Assembly (NCBI GenBank): GCA_023846275.1
Contig: CM043868.1
Location: 1,755,153-1,819,152, forward strand
DNA: 64,000 bases
Source: Vanilla planifolia
Taxonomy: Eukaryota > Streptophyta > Magnoliopsida > Asparagales > Orchidaceae
Reading direction: 5' to 3'
Position 1 is the stretch's first letter; each line of letters begins with the position of its first letter. Under the pieces are notes generated by a model. That model did no database searches. It was not told where the DNA came from and worked only from the letters and a program-made list of their open reading frames with translations. Below, one piece after another: positions 42,201 through 57,200 of this stretch. The translations under genes and the position numbers were made by a program.

Positions 42201-45200
42201 ATTACATTGTTAAAACCTTTGGCAAGTAGTACCTCTAAGAAAATGTGGGTGCTCTGACTAGAGGATTTCTAATGCATAATAATTAAAAGTGAGGAACAAT
42301 GTCTACACATGATGATTGAACATGAAGTGCAGAAGACGTGTTGCTCATTTGTGTATGCCAAGAGATCTTTTATTGACAAAAGAGCTCTTTGGTAGGATTT
42401 AAGAATAATGGCAGAGTTTAATTGCCATCCTTGGCTGGTTGGGGGAGGGCATGTCATTGTTATGGTTTAGGAATATAAAGATCACTCTTCTCTTAAACTG
42501 GGACCTATAACTGAATTCACTGAATATATAAATGATTGTGCAATTAAGGAGCTCAACTTTACTAGTAATCAGTTCACTTGGTCTAGAAAAGAAAAGAGAA
42601 GCAGATTAAGAAATGTTTGGATAGAATCATAGCGAATCAAGCATGGCTCAAAGCTTTCCCCTCCATGTGGTTCAACACATGAATTTGGCTCTGTTGGACC
42701 ATTCCCCTTTGTAGATCCTTTTCCATCAGCAATTAAGTCTGCTCCAAAACAATTTTGGAATCCAAGACAATTCAGATGTCAAAAAGTATGGATTGAAAGT
42801 AAAGATTTTTTTCAAGTGGAAGCTCAGAATTGGAGCCTTTCTCAAAGGCTACCTTAAAGAATGGATTAAAATTAACTTTGACAATTTATTTCAGAAGATA
42901 CAAGAGGCAAAAAAGCAGGTTAAGGAGAAGAAAAGCCAACTCCAAGATTTATAGGATAAAAAGTCAAGGATGTAATTGCCTAAAGCCCAAGATCAATTGT
43001 CATGGTAGTTAAAATAGATGTTTTGGCACTAGAAAGCAGATATTAAGTGGCTCAATGATGGGAAAAAAAAAACAAAATATTTTCATACAATGGTCAAAGA
43101 GAAGCAAAGGAAACTTTCCATACAGAGAATTAAAAATGCAAGTGAGAATTGGGTCACAAAGGAGGATTTAATTGCCAAAGCAACAGTGGATTACTTCACT
43201 CTCCACTTGTCTGTAATCCCAAGTGGTCAGAATGGCAAGGTGTTAAGCTCTATTCCTCTCCTGGACTGGCTGATAATCAATCAGATGCTAATTCAGCCAG
43301 CTAACAAAGAGAAAATATGACAAACAATTCTTCAAATAGATTCTTGAAGTGCCCTATGACCAGTGGGTTTAACATATTCTTTTACAAAAATTGTTGGTCT
43401 ACTATTCTAGATAATGTATATGAAATTGTTAATGATTTTCTTGCTGGTAGCCCATTATCTGAAGAATTCACTAGTGTTTATATAATCTTGATTCTCAAGA
43501 TTGATTGCCCAATATCATTTGATAATTTTAGACTAATTTGTCTTTGCAACTTAATTCAGAAAATATTATCTAAGTTGCTGGCAGAAAGACTATAATTTTT
43601 CCTTTTATATCACATCTCAATAGAATAGTCAACATTTGTTGTATGCTAAGCCTGTTGAATCAAATCAATCAATTTTGTTTTAAGTTAATTCAATTCTAGC
43701 ACATATTAAAAGAAGAAAATGCTGTGACCAATCAATTAGATTAATTGGCCAGCAATTGTCTTCATAATGAGGTATTTGATAAGCAGCAAATTCTAAAGAT
43801 TTGTAAAGCCTTAATTAAGCTGATGATGAGAGATGCCCATACATACGTATAGAGATTATAGAGAAAGTTGTTCAATCAGTGCCTTCACAATCAGTGCATT
43901 CACAATCAGTGCCTTCTCACAAAAAATTGAAAGGTCCCTTGAGTCTTTCTTGAAACATAAATAAGGTCTCGAATAAGTAAAAGACTATTCAACAATATGA
44001 TAAGAGACCATACTCATTGAACAATCAGATCATCACAAAGGAATTAGGATTCGTTTGGGCCGAAATGAAGCCAAAGACATTCTTACAATATTGCGCTGAA
44101 TATTTAATCTAAACCTAAGACATTCTAACAATATGACAATACATTGAGTTCATCTAAGAGTAGGTTCTATAGAGTGAGCCGAACTTGAGAATTTTCACAT
44201 GAAACATTTTTTTGTCATATAATATAGTTAGTATATATTGGCATTTATAGTACAGTACAATGCCTAAATTGTATGACATTATTAGTTCATTTTCTAAGTA
44301 TAATAACTAATTTGATTATGTTTTTTAAATACAAAAATCGTCATAAAAACTATTATGAGATGATTTAAATGGTTGGAAGCCTTTTTAAAGGGCTATATAA
44401 AAGCTCCAAACTTAAAGAAAAGGATAATGAACATTGTCATACTATTTGAAAAATTTTACACTTAAAGATCATATCCTTATTGAAAATAATTGAGTGAAAA
44501 CAAAGGCTACAACAATTAAACATTTTCCCCATCCTTCTCAGCCTATATTCAAGTTCATATTTCATCAAGCTAAGTTGAATTTAGTCTATATTATTTTAAC
44601 ATATTTTTAGTGTAGCTCTTGATTATATTATATATTATAGAACTCTTGTATTTGTGAGCTTTCATTATATCTATAGTTCCTTTGTTGAGACTTTGGCTTT
44701 TGCTCTTGTTTGGTCCTTTGATCACTTCATAGGGTCCTTTGGCTAAGTTTATATGGTCATTTGGCCCAGTAAGGTCTTTTGGCCTACTGTAAGGTTTCGT
44801 CTACTCATTTTTGCAAAAGACGTTTTAGTATTTATTTTGCTTTTTGACTGGGCATGGATGTAGATCCAGTTTTGGATCAAACCACCTAAAATCCTATTAT
44901 CGCACTCCTCACACAAAGTATCTAATAGTTAACAAAAGTTTCTAAAACAAGTAAGAGCAATTAAGAGACTTAAAAAACTTTGGTTGTGTTGTGATTATTT
45001 GATATTATAATTTTTGCAATTCATCTTTCTTCTTGTGTGGACATCTAGTTCTCATTTTTCAACATAGGATTCACATGAGAAAGCACTCACCTAAAGGGAA
45101 ACAAATATGCGTTTTATGTTGATAAATGAAACAAGGTACATGATAGACTTCATTGTGATGAAGATGAATGTTGCTTGCTTGTACAACCTCAAGAGGATGA

Positions 45201-48200
45201 CATTCAATTGGTACTAGTTCATATCCTTCATGATTTGATTATTAAACATCTAACATCTTCCAAAATCTTATATGTCCAAGGGACATAATCCAATGCCATA
45301 AGTGCTATACAAAAACTCTAAGGACAAACTAAGAGGAACCATCAATGAACAAGACAAGACAAAGTACAAACACTAAGGGAGATAATGCATTTACTGCTAA
45401 ATATGAACCGTTAAATATGCACTCATTTCATTTAACATTAATAAAGAACAAAGGGTTGCCAACTAAACACATTATCATGTTATTCTAATGTTTCTCTTTA
45501 GCCTTTACCAAGTATGCCGAGATTTGAAAGAGAGAGACGTTTGAGCAATGCCTCAATGTTAAGTATAGGATAATGCTCCTAAAACAAAATAAATAGTCGT
45601 TCAACCAAATAGAAAGCTATAAAGGCCAAACTAGGAAAGATCATTCAAGTTGGATTCATTTGACTTGTTCAATACCCTAGTTTGTTAGCTAAAATAGTTT
45701 TGGTCAAGATAAGCAATAGGAGTTGGCAAGATAGCCTTGAGTTCAACCACTAGAGCAATGTGCCAAAAATACTCTCACACCTAACAAGAAAAGATGATTT
45801 GGTAGACACGATGGCAAGTTTTACGTGCATGAGCTTTCGTGATGCATTATCAAGCTAATAACAAATCAAGATGACAGTGTTTCATAATGAGAAGAAAGTT
45901 ATTGTGATAGATATTGACACATTCTGCTACAAAGTTAACAAAAAAATATCACGGCTAAGAGCTCAAGCTTTGATAGAAACATAGATTCTCAAAAATATTC
46001 ATATTGAGAATCTAAAATAAAAAAAATATTTTAAAAGATATTAACTACATAAGGACATTTTTATGATGAAATTCAAATCTTCAACTTGCATTTATGTTCA
46101 TAATATTATGAAGCCCTTAGCTTATTAAGTTAAAAGAGTCTTGCTAAATTATAAGATATTTTGTTACATTTAACTCCTAATGGGGTTGCCTTCCTCTTCT
46201 CTAACATTCTTTTTTATTTTCACCCAAAATTCACCCTTTGTCAAAACGGTCTTGACATTGAATAGCAAGCCTTCTTTGCTTAGCACTTCAACTCTAACAA
46301 CTTTTTGAATTCTTGCTAAGCACAAATGGTTTTGTTGCATTTACTGATGACAAGTTCAAGCTAGAGAGAAAGTATGCCATTCACTTGTTGGCTACTACAT
46401 GGGTAGGTAACCATTAGACAAACATATGATCACAGCTACTTGCAGGCTTTGAAACCAAGTGGTAACTTAGAAGTATTTAAGCTACATCATGGCTTCTACT
46501 TGTTTAAGTTCTCTTTATTTGTTATTCAACATGGGATTTGGACCACTGGTGGTTAACCTCATTCTTTGCAAGTGGAACAATGGCTTGCTTTTCCAAAGAT
46601 TCCCATTTAGATAAAATTCCAAAGACCGCCCAATTTAAGAATGCCAGAAGCTCAACCAAATTTGCTAGTTTCATTGGTTACTCGTTCATGATGGACGAGC
46701 TTACGATGACCAATACCTATCTTAGTTTTGCTAGCCTTCGCATAGAAGTGAAAGTTCACTCTCTCCTTTTTATGATCCCCATCAAAAAAGGAAATACCTC
46801 TCTTAATATCAAAATGAAGCAATTAAAGACCCGATACTTGCACTAAGTGTGCCACATTTGAACAAAACCTTCATTGTATTCTATTGGAACTTCCATGTAA
46901 ATTGCTGCTACATCTATGTCAATTGCACCGCACTAGTTGCCGGATATATTCTTCCTTGGATCACTTGAAATTGCTCCAAATTGCTTTCAAGATGTTGGGC
47001 ATAGTCTTATGGAGACATAGGTATAGCAAAGTGTTGCATGCCCACTCCAATTTTTGTCCAACTTTGATTCCTCCAACATAGATCCCTATAAGTCCACACC
47101 ATGCGATTGAACATGCTTCTCTTCTTAAACCTACCACAGACCTAGGTGCAACATCATCGACAAAGTCCATCACCCTAAACTATTAGACTTGAGAGGCTCT
47201 TTTCTCTTAAGTAAAAGATCTTAGAGCCAACATTCATTAGCTACATTTAACATCTCCTTTCTATGAAATTATTGGCAAAAAGGACTCCATCATGCCTTCC
47301 ACCCAATCTCGTGTTTCATTCCTCCATTGGTCATGTGCTCCATATGGTCCTTCCCAATAATCTACTTGATAATTCCAATCTCTCCTTAGATTGCTCACAG
47401 GTTGCTTATATTTTTCCATGAAAATTTCTTTTATATTAATTATAATAATTTTTTCTTCTTGTCCTCCAATTACTACTAGTAATCTTCATTTCTACCATAA
47501 TATAATTCCTAGGCTCTACCCTCAAATTTCTTCAAAGAAATTAAGCCTATTTCCTATGACAATAATTCTTAATTACTTGGAGATGCACTATAGTTTTTGG
47601 ATTACTTCCACTGCAAACCCTGGACCTCTTTTCAATCTTCCTTCAGTAATTTGATTGTTTGCACAGATTTAACACTTGGCTTTGCTACATCCTTTAAAAG
47701 TGCCATGAATACAATTAAGCAAAGACAGATTTACTAGGACCCCTCTTGCCCTCCACATGGTAAGACAGCTTACGGCTACAAGCAACATCAATTTTGAGAA
47801 CTTTGGATTTACTAAGCAAAAAACAAAATTATAAGTAAAATTCATCATCTAAGCAAATAAGAAATCATATTACAAAAAGAAATTTTTTTTTTTAGAGTAA
47901 CAAAGACTAAGAAAATGTAGCTTCTTTAAAGATAAAGAAAAATAAAATCTTTTCAGCTATAGATTATTTTTATACCTTTTAACTACTATAAGATAGATAT
48001 TCTTGTTATTCTTCTAGGACTTCTTAAGTGGATATAAGCTTAAGAAGCCTAACAGAAGCACATCCTATTATTCATGTGTTATTCAATTATATTGAAAAAA
48101 GGATTGTCAGGTTTTCTAGTTAATCTATCCAACATGCTTAATATCAAAACCCATTTTATCAATGGAGAGAAGAACCTACATTAGCTTTTTGGGAAAATTT

Positions 48201-51200
48201 CAATTTCACCTAATCTTTGAATTCCTTATTAGAAAATTTGTTTAATAACAATTCACCCATATGATAAACACAAAAATAAGCAATGTAAAAATACTCACCC
48301 TACACAATGATCACCTGTGATAAGAGATCTCGTATTCAAATGGAGGAGGCTGAAATGGCCATCTGTATGACCCTATGTAAGAATTTAGAATGTAAGCATT
48401 CAATATGAAAATGGCATTGCAAAGATAATCTTGTTAAACAAAATAAATAAAAATCAACAAAATAGACTAGTCTAGGCTTTATCCTTAATGGATAAGGAAG
48501 AAATGTATCTTCAATAGTCTTAATTGGAGAGATAATGTTCTTAAATAAAGAAAATATATCAAAAAGAATAATTTGTGTAACATGTTATCTAAAATTATCT
48601 CTACAAACATAAACAGTAAATTTATAATTAAGTAAATTCACCTCCATCATATATATAACTGTTTTATTCTAAATAGAAATAATTATATTAGAATTTTATA
48701 CTCTTCCTTCAATTTGGATATAAATATTGAGTATGTCCAGCTTAGAACTCAAATATTCAATGTTTTCCTTGATAAATCTTGGGTAAGAATATTTGCAGTT
48801 TGAAGTTTTGTTGGAGCATAGAATGGTTATATGATTTCATCTTTAATCTTCGTTTTTATAAAATAGTGATCAATCTCACATATTTCCTTCTTTTCATGAT
48901 GTTTAGGACTTTTAGAAATGTTTATTGTAACTTGATTATCACATTACAATGTCATAAGACTTTCAACTAAGATCTTGAGTTCACCAAGCACTCATTTCAG
49001 CTAGATTTTTTTAACAAATGTCATGAGTTATAAACCTAAGCTAAACGTTAGCACTACTTCTAGCAATGACAAATTACTATTAGCTCCACCTGGTAACTAG
49101 ATTATCCCATAAATAAGAATAATAACCAATCGCTGATCTTCAAAAAGTTATAGAATCATTCCAATTAACATTAGTGTGCCTTTCAATGTCCCTTTATGTT
49201 AACCACTAATAGAAAAGTCCCTTTGTCGGTATCATTTGAAGATATCTGAGAATGTAGTATACTACATTCATAGGTTCTTCAATAGGATTGTTCATAAATT
49301 GACTCACGACACTAATAAAGAAATAAAAATTAGGTCTAGTATATGAGAAATAAATGAGTTTTCCAACAAGTATTTAACATCTCCCCTTTTCCACATGAAA
49401 ACCTTCTCTCAGGCTTAATCTATAGGAGTGTCAACTGATTTAAATTCGAGAATTCCTATTTCCTGCAGAAAATTTAAGATATTTTCACGTTGCGAGAAAA
49501 TGATTCCTTCATTGATCAAAGTAATTTTCATCCCAAGAAAATACTTGAAATTTTCTAGATCTTTATCTCAAATTCTTTGGCTATGATTTCTTTGAGAATG
49601 TACAAATCCTTAACATTATCCCTTGTTAAGATAATATCATCATCTATCATATTCTTAGGAGAATGCTTGAAAAACATTATGTAAACAACTTGACTCTTTG
49701 AGTCTTCATTCTTCATAATAACATTTGTGAATCTATTAAACTAAGCTTGAGAAGACTACTTGAAGCCATATAAGAACTTTATGACTTTACAAGCTTTGTT
49801 AGCATTGGCCTATAAATCCTAACCTAGAGGGGTCTTCATATAAATTATTCTTCTAACGTTTCATATCGAATCACATTTTTAACATCCAACTAATGAAAAG
49901 ACCAATCTATGTTAACTACTAATGATAACAAAACTTTGACTAGTTGGGTTTGACAACTAGAGTAAAAATCTCCTGATAATCGATATCATAAGATTAAGAT
50001 GAGTATTTTGTAACTAATCTTTGCATATTTCACAACAAATTTACATTTCCAAACAACTACACATTTCCTTTCTGAAAACTCTACAAATTCTCAAATTTTA
50101 TTTTTCTTTGAGAAACAACTTTTTTTTGTAGACAATAGTTCTCTATTCTAGAATTTTAAGAACTTCATTAATGTTTGTAGGAATTTGTATTTCATTAAAA
50201 TTTATTATAAAAGAACAAAAACTTTGTAAAAACCTTTTATATGAAATAAACTTATAAATAAGATAATCTATGCATGATATAGTTTTCTTTCTCAAGGTAA
50301 TAAGGACATTAAGATCTTTGTCAAATGACTTTTGAGAATTAAGTAAATGTTATCTGAGCATTATGAATATTGAAGAGATTGTGGATTTGGTCTAACTTCT
50401 TGGACTAACTCAAATTGTTTTGTGATTCAATTTACTCTTATTTGTTGAATTTGAAGAATTAAGGTATTGGGCTCAATTGGGAGAGGACTTGGACTAAGAG
50501 AGTTTACATCAATTTTCTAAAATTGATATTCTTATATATCATTCTCCCCTTAAATAACATTTTTGAAATAATAGAGTCGATATTTGAAGGATATTGCGTT
50601 TATAAAATTATAGAATTTCTTTATGAATGAAGAATAATATTTATAACTTTATTGATGTGAAACTTATTTGAGAAAATTACATCTAATTGATTTGGACTTT
50701 AATTTATTTTGATACTATAAATGGAGATGGACAAATATAAAACAACCAAACGCCCTTAGAGAAACAGTAAAGATGAGGCATGTGTTAGAATAAGACTTAA
50801 AAAGTACTTAACAAAGTTTTTGAAATTTTAGGACACATGAAGCCATCCTATTAATCAAATACGTAACAACAAGGATAGCTTACCCACAAAAAGATTTAGG
50901 CACATGAGTAGGGAACAAAAGCAATTTGGCAATTTCTAAAAAATATTTATTTTTTTCTTTTTACATTTCTATTGTATTCGAATATATTGACACATGAATT
51001 TTGATGAATTATTAACTCACTTAACAAGAAATTCGTAATAATTGATATAAAATATTTTTTTTTTGAATAGTTAGCTTTCAAAATCCATATTTTGGCTTAA
51101 ATTTGAGTTTAGAACATTTTATTAAATGTTTTGAAAATAACTAACCTTTAATTTTTTTTTCTTGATAAAAAATATCGAAATCATTCAAGTACAATTATCA

Positions 51201-54200
51201 ACAAAAGAAATATACCATCTAACACCAACAAGATTGTTAATCTTAAAAAGTCCTCAAATATCACTATGAATCATTGAGAATTGATGAGATGATTTGTAAG
51301 ATTGATTTAGTTAAGAATTTCAAATATTTTGATAGTTAACAAATCCAACGTTAGACAAATTTAAAGTTTTTATTTTTTAATAATAAATAAATAAATTTCA
51401 AATACAAAAAGTTAAGATAACCCAACCAATAATACCCAAACATAACTATACTATCATTATTAGAATTAGCAATAAAAAGAAAATTTAATGCACACATTAC
51501 TTTTGAAGATTGTCCCTTTGGAGTAGGATCAACTTTGAAAAGATAAATACCCGCACACACTTTAGCATTGTAAATTATCATCCATCAAATTAAGACTTAA
51601 GATTCACCATGATTTTTGGAAATTTACTCCCACAATATTTTTTATAAGTTTACTAATATATAATAAATTACAATCCAAATTAAGAGACAATAATATAGCT
51701 AAGAATTTAGGCCCTTTGAAATGGAAAAAAATCTTATTCCAGCCACTTTTGATAGAGATCCTTTGGCAATATGAATGGTAAAATTCTCATGGTATAGATT
51801 ATAACTATTCAAAATTGTAGTATTACCAATCATATAATCAAATGCTTTTGTCTATAATTTATGGATCTATTCTACTGATCTTAGCACAAAAGTTGTTTAA
51901 AAAATTACCTTTTTAAGCCAATGATCCAACACCAATTATCGAGTTGAGATTTGTAGAATATTGTACCTGATTAATCGCCTTCTACAATACTTTTATTTAT
52001 TCTTAATTAAATGGTGATTGCTCTAAGAGGCTTCAAATGCTTTTGTCTATAATTTATGGATCTATTCTACTGATCTTAGCACAAAAGATGTTTAAAAAAT
52101 TACCTTTTTGAGCCAATGATCCAACACCAATTATCGAGTTGAGATTTGTAGAATATTGTACCTGATTAATCGCCTTCTACAATACTTTTATTTATTCTTA
52201 ATTAAATGGTGATTGCTCTAAGAGGCTTGTTTTGCTGAAGACACTTGATGCTCCTCAGTTGAGAAATGATATCCCTAGCTTTATCTATTAGAATGAGGTC
52301 AAGAAAACTTGAAATTTGCTTTTTTTTCATAAACCTTAAAAAAAGTTAGAGTAACCTGCTATTTTGCAATGGTCACACCAAGGTTTTCCTTGTTTGGAGT
52401 GTTTGGATGTTAGCTTTAGATCCCAACATTTTTTTCCTGAAGACTTGTTTCTCAATAGACATTTAGAAAATCTTCTCAAAACTTGGAAGTGATTTGAATC
52501 CCATAATGTACCATCTAACCACATCAAGGATTTTATGAAACTGATGAAAAATTTGTATATTTTTTTATTCTCAACAATTATTCTATATTTTGTTGTTTCT
52601 ATTAGATAGTTCCAATTATTTGGCTCAAATAAGTCAAATTGTAACCAGTTCCTAATTAACATATTGAAATATTGAGTGGTAGTGAGCTCTCCTTGGCAAA
52701 GATTATCCAATATCTCTTCAATGTCAAATAGTGTTTTTATTTGAATACATTTGCTAGGTCATGTCATAGATTTTTTGAGTTATCTTATACAAGAGAAAAT
52801 TTTCTCTAACATCATTATTCATACAATTGATTAACTATGACTTAATCATGTTGTTTTCTATAACATCTCAAATGGCTCAAAAGGTTAGTAAATAAATTAA
52901 ATTATAATTTTTTACTCTCATTTCTAAATAAATAGTTTTATTTGGATATTGTCAGTAAATGATCACAATAACCATAATATAAGAAAGACCTTAAAGGAGA
53001 GATCAATGTCAAACATTAAAAACCAAATTATAAGGAATCTATGGAAAGCAATTTCGTTGAAATCAAACTTGATTCAATCATATAATGAAACGACCAAACA
53101 TGTTGAGGGAGCAATAAAATTTTTATCATAATATTATTTCATAAAACATTATTAAAAATACTAAATGATAATAGAAAAAAATCAAAAAAATTGGTATTAA
53201 AATAAAGAGCTCAAGGTGTAGCTTATTTTCCAAATAATTTGATGAATTTTGGGTAATGCTTGGGATAAATGATGCAAATAATATAAATTCTTATAAAATT
53301 TTTATTTAAAAACAAAATAAATCTTTTTTTAAAAACCTATTAACCTTCAGCTTTGAGGATGAGCTATAACAGTTTGGAAGAAAAAGGGTGCAACCAGTGA
53401 GATTTTGCCAATTGTAAGAAAAAAAAGTGGAGAAAATCATGAAATGCTTGGAAAGAAGGGGGAGATTGAATTCACAAGGATTCAAGTTCTCATTTAAGAA
53501 AGCAATGTGAGTTTTTCCTGAGTTTTTTATTTGATTTCAAAACGTTTGCATAAATTTAAAGGTAAGAGCATACGTGGGTTGCATGAGTTTTGAATATGTT
53601 TATTATCATTTTGATGAGTGATGGGAAACCCAATAAGGGAAATTAGGGAAGAGTTAAACTAGCAAGCAAAAAAGAATCTATCATTCCAAGTGATGATTAG
53701 ACATTTTGAAGTATATATAAAAAAGAGACAAAATCATCTATCAAATGATGATCAATCAGTCTGAAAAGCCATTTGATGGAGGATTAGATAGTGCAATAAG
53801 TATGTTAAATAGTTCGATAATTTTAGAATTTTTGTTCACTAGACTCTATCGAATGCACAATGAACGGTCCAAAGATTGTCCAATAGGTATTGAACGGTAT
53901 GACAGAGGGGCCAAACGATCCAAAGTTTGTTCACTCGGCTGCCCTTGCTTTCCCTCAAAAGTCAAAAGCTTATTTTCATTGGAAAATGAGGCCTTTTATC
54001 TTCTTATCTTTCTAAGAAGAGTTGTCACTAATTTATGTTGGTTGTCTTTTTGGCAAAGAGCATTTTAAATTCAACCTTGATCTTTATCCAACAAAATCTT
54101 GGGCTGCCTGGTTTGGGTGGAACCAAAAATGTAAAAAATCTTTCAGGTTTCTAAATCAATTTGGATTAAATCAGTTCCATTAGTCACTAAAGAACCAATT

Positions 54201-57200
54201 GTTGTTTCTCTATCTCTCTACAACCAAAATTACAATGCAACATGGATGAAGTTTTCGAAGAACAAGAAATTACCTTGCCCTCTGCAAATGAGAAGTACAC
54301 TAGTGCAATGATAGAAATAAATCAAGAGAAAAAGGATAAAAAAGTCTACATGATGGAGAGGCAAGGAAAAAATAGGAGGAAAAAAGGATACAGGTAGATA
54401 TCTATCCAACTGTATCTATGGGAAAAAAAAAGGAATTAGAAGGAAGATGAATTGAAAAAAAAAATAGTGACTTTGAGAGTGAAAGTTGGTGCATTGTCTA
54501 GCCTAGAAAGAATCCACAGGGCTCCCTCTTCTTAAAAGCTAAAAAGAACATAAAAAATCAATTCCAAAGTCAAGCGAACCATACAAAGGTAGTGTAAAGC
54601 AAAGGCCTTTATGATTTCAATGTGGAAGTACCATATAGAGATAGTACCTAACCACCTATAAAAAATCAAATTCCATGCCCAAGCATTTCCTCTTTGAACA
54701 ACAACATTTCTATAGAAGACTAAACATAAAACATTTAGCTCACCAAATTAGCTTCATGATTGCAATGCTTAGTGAGCATTCAAACACATCACCAGTAACA
54801 AAATTATACTAAACTCAAGGGTATGCAAACTTAGTTTTTACAAAATCTCACCACAAAGAAGAAGAAAAATAGCTAGGCAAGATTTCACTTTCAATGAACT
54901 CCACTACATTAAAATATAGTATGCTTCTTGGATCCCTACTCTCACAAAGGATTGCAAGCCTTAAGACTATAAGAAACATCAACAAGAACATCCTTTTGAA
55001 GGTTTTGCATAATGCTTCCACCAAGGAATTCCATAGCCAAAAGAAAGGTTAAAAAACATTAATTCTTATTCAAATTAGCATCTAATGATCCTCCAAGAAA
55101 ACGACATAGGGGTACTTAAAGGATAAAGTACAATTCGAAAGAAGCCACAAAGAGAATGACTCACCACCCTGGATCATTATCAATTATCCTTTGCACCTTG
55201 ACCACACTACTTTAGGTAGCCAATGTTATATGCTTGATTATACACCACTTGTTTGATGATCACAAAGCAATTATTATTGTCACTAATACTTCTTTTAAAA
55301 ATTTTTCACCTTAAAGTCACATAAGTCTAGTTAAATAAAGAGTTTAATTAAGTTTTTATCGAATAATCTACATGTAAAGACATGCCAAGAAGTGTTAGTG
55401 GCTTCACTAAAACTTGGCACAACTTGCAAATCATTGAGTCGTCATTCCAACTCTCGTTATATTGGCTGCCCATCCAGAGCTCATCATCCAAATGTTATTT
55501 GAGTTAGAATTATTAAACCAATCACTTAAATTTATATGACACATGTTTACATTGTACTACTCATGCATATTGAATTGGAGATATTTTAAGATAGGCATTT
55601 TATATATGTTTATTTACATATAAATGTACCTTAATAAAAATTAAAAGTTTATATGTGCATAAAATGATCGACTTTCATAGTTTACAAAAACACCAAGCAT
55701 TGCATATTTGCATTGTTTGCATTTCGTACAATTTCCTTATCGTATAATACGATTTCCATTGCATGGCTGAAATAGTACATCAATTGAGTGCAATTCTAAG
55801 TGATTTATTTGAGATTTTACTATTCGTAACAATATGATAAATCTATCATACAAGTATGCTTAAGGGTTATTTAAGAGATGTATATTGAGATGTAAAATAT
55901 TAGACTTTCATACAGTATGATATCATATTTCGTATAAAATGAAACAATCATTTGGAGGATCAGATCGATCGATATTGAGCTGAAGTTTGTAGTGTCATAT
56001 AAGTACGATAAACATTTTGTATTTGCAAGATCCGTATACTGCATACTAGAGGTCAAGAACTTAGGCCATAAGTGAGTCAAATTATTACAATGTCACATTC
56101 ATACCAGTACGATCAAATCAACCAACTAGATTGAGCGGAAATGTACATTGTCATACGAGTACGTTATATCCTTTGTACGAGTTCATTATATCCTTCGTAC
56201 GAGTACATTATATCCTTCGTATGAGTACATTATATCCTTCATACTAGTACATTCAATCTAACAGAATCATGTCAAGTGAGGCTTAGTTTGAGATTTAGAC
56301 GAATTTTGGATAATTTTTTATCATATTAGTAAAATACCACTTTCATACTCATATGATACATGTTCACATACAAGTTTGGTTTAAAGACTTAATTATTTAT
56401 TAAGCAGATTTGCATCGCATTTGTGACTCCTAGTACAATAACTAGGTAATTGCTAAGTGAAAGTCACATTAGTCAACCACATAGTGATCTACATTAGATT
56501 ACTGAAGATGTAATGTTATCTAATGATTCCTTAAGACAATCCAAATATCCCTTGATGGTCTAAAACAACCCTTAAACAACTATGACCCATTTATATATGT
56601 CTTTGAGTGTAATGAAGGCATTAAAAGTAATCATACAACATGAAAATTACAGAAAACAAAACAAGATACACATAAAAAAATTGATCTCTGAAGAGAGGGA
56701 GTACATTGTGCTTCATCAAATCCCCTTAGCTTCGAAAACTCGAATCTGACAATTAAACAATAACAAGAACTCCTATAATAAAGTAAAAACACTAAGAAAA
56801 GAATAGTCCAGATCTTACATGGAGTAATGGTAGAAATGTCTATATTGATGCTAAGATCTTATAGCTGTAATATAAAGGATCCTATCTTAATTTGGAAATA
56901 AATAATAGTCTAAGATACATTAGCTTTGGTGGCATTAATGCATCAAAATCTAAATCAAACAATACAAATATGATTGTTGTTGACAAAGAACTAAAAGCTC
57001 AATTTACAAATTATGACTCCAACATAACGATAATAGGAGAAAATACATTTGAATAATGTATGACCCACTCTAGCAAATGGATAAAACACAGTCAATATGC
57101 AGTCTTGTGTTACACACCTAAACAAGAAATGAAAAGATGCAGAATTAACTAATTAACTGTTCTACAAACTAGAAATGGGTTGGTCATTACAACACATGAA

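Noticed and set aside
46538..47654. Several plus-strand frames of 60-100 residues
   Set aside because: They begin at non-ATG codons, show no domain I can name, and lie in intron DNA next to decayed repeats.
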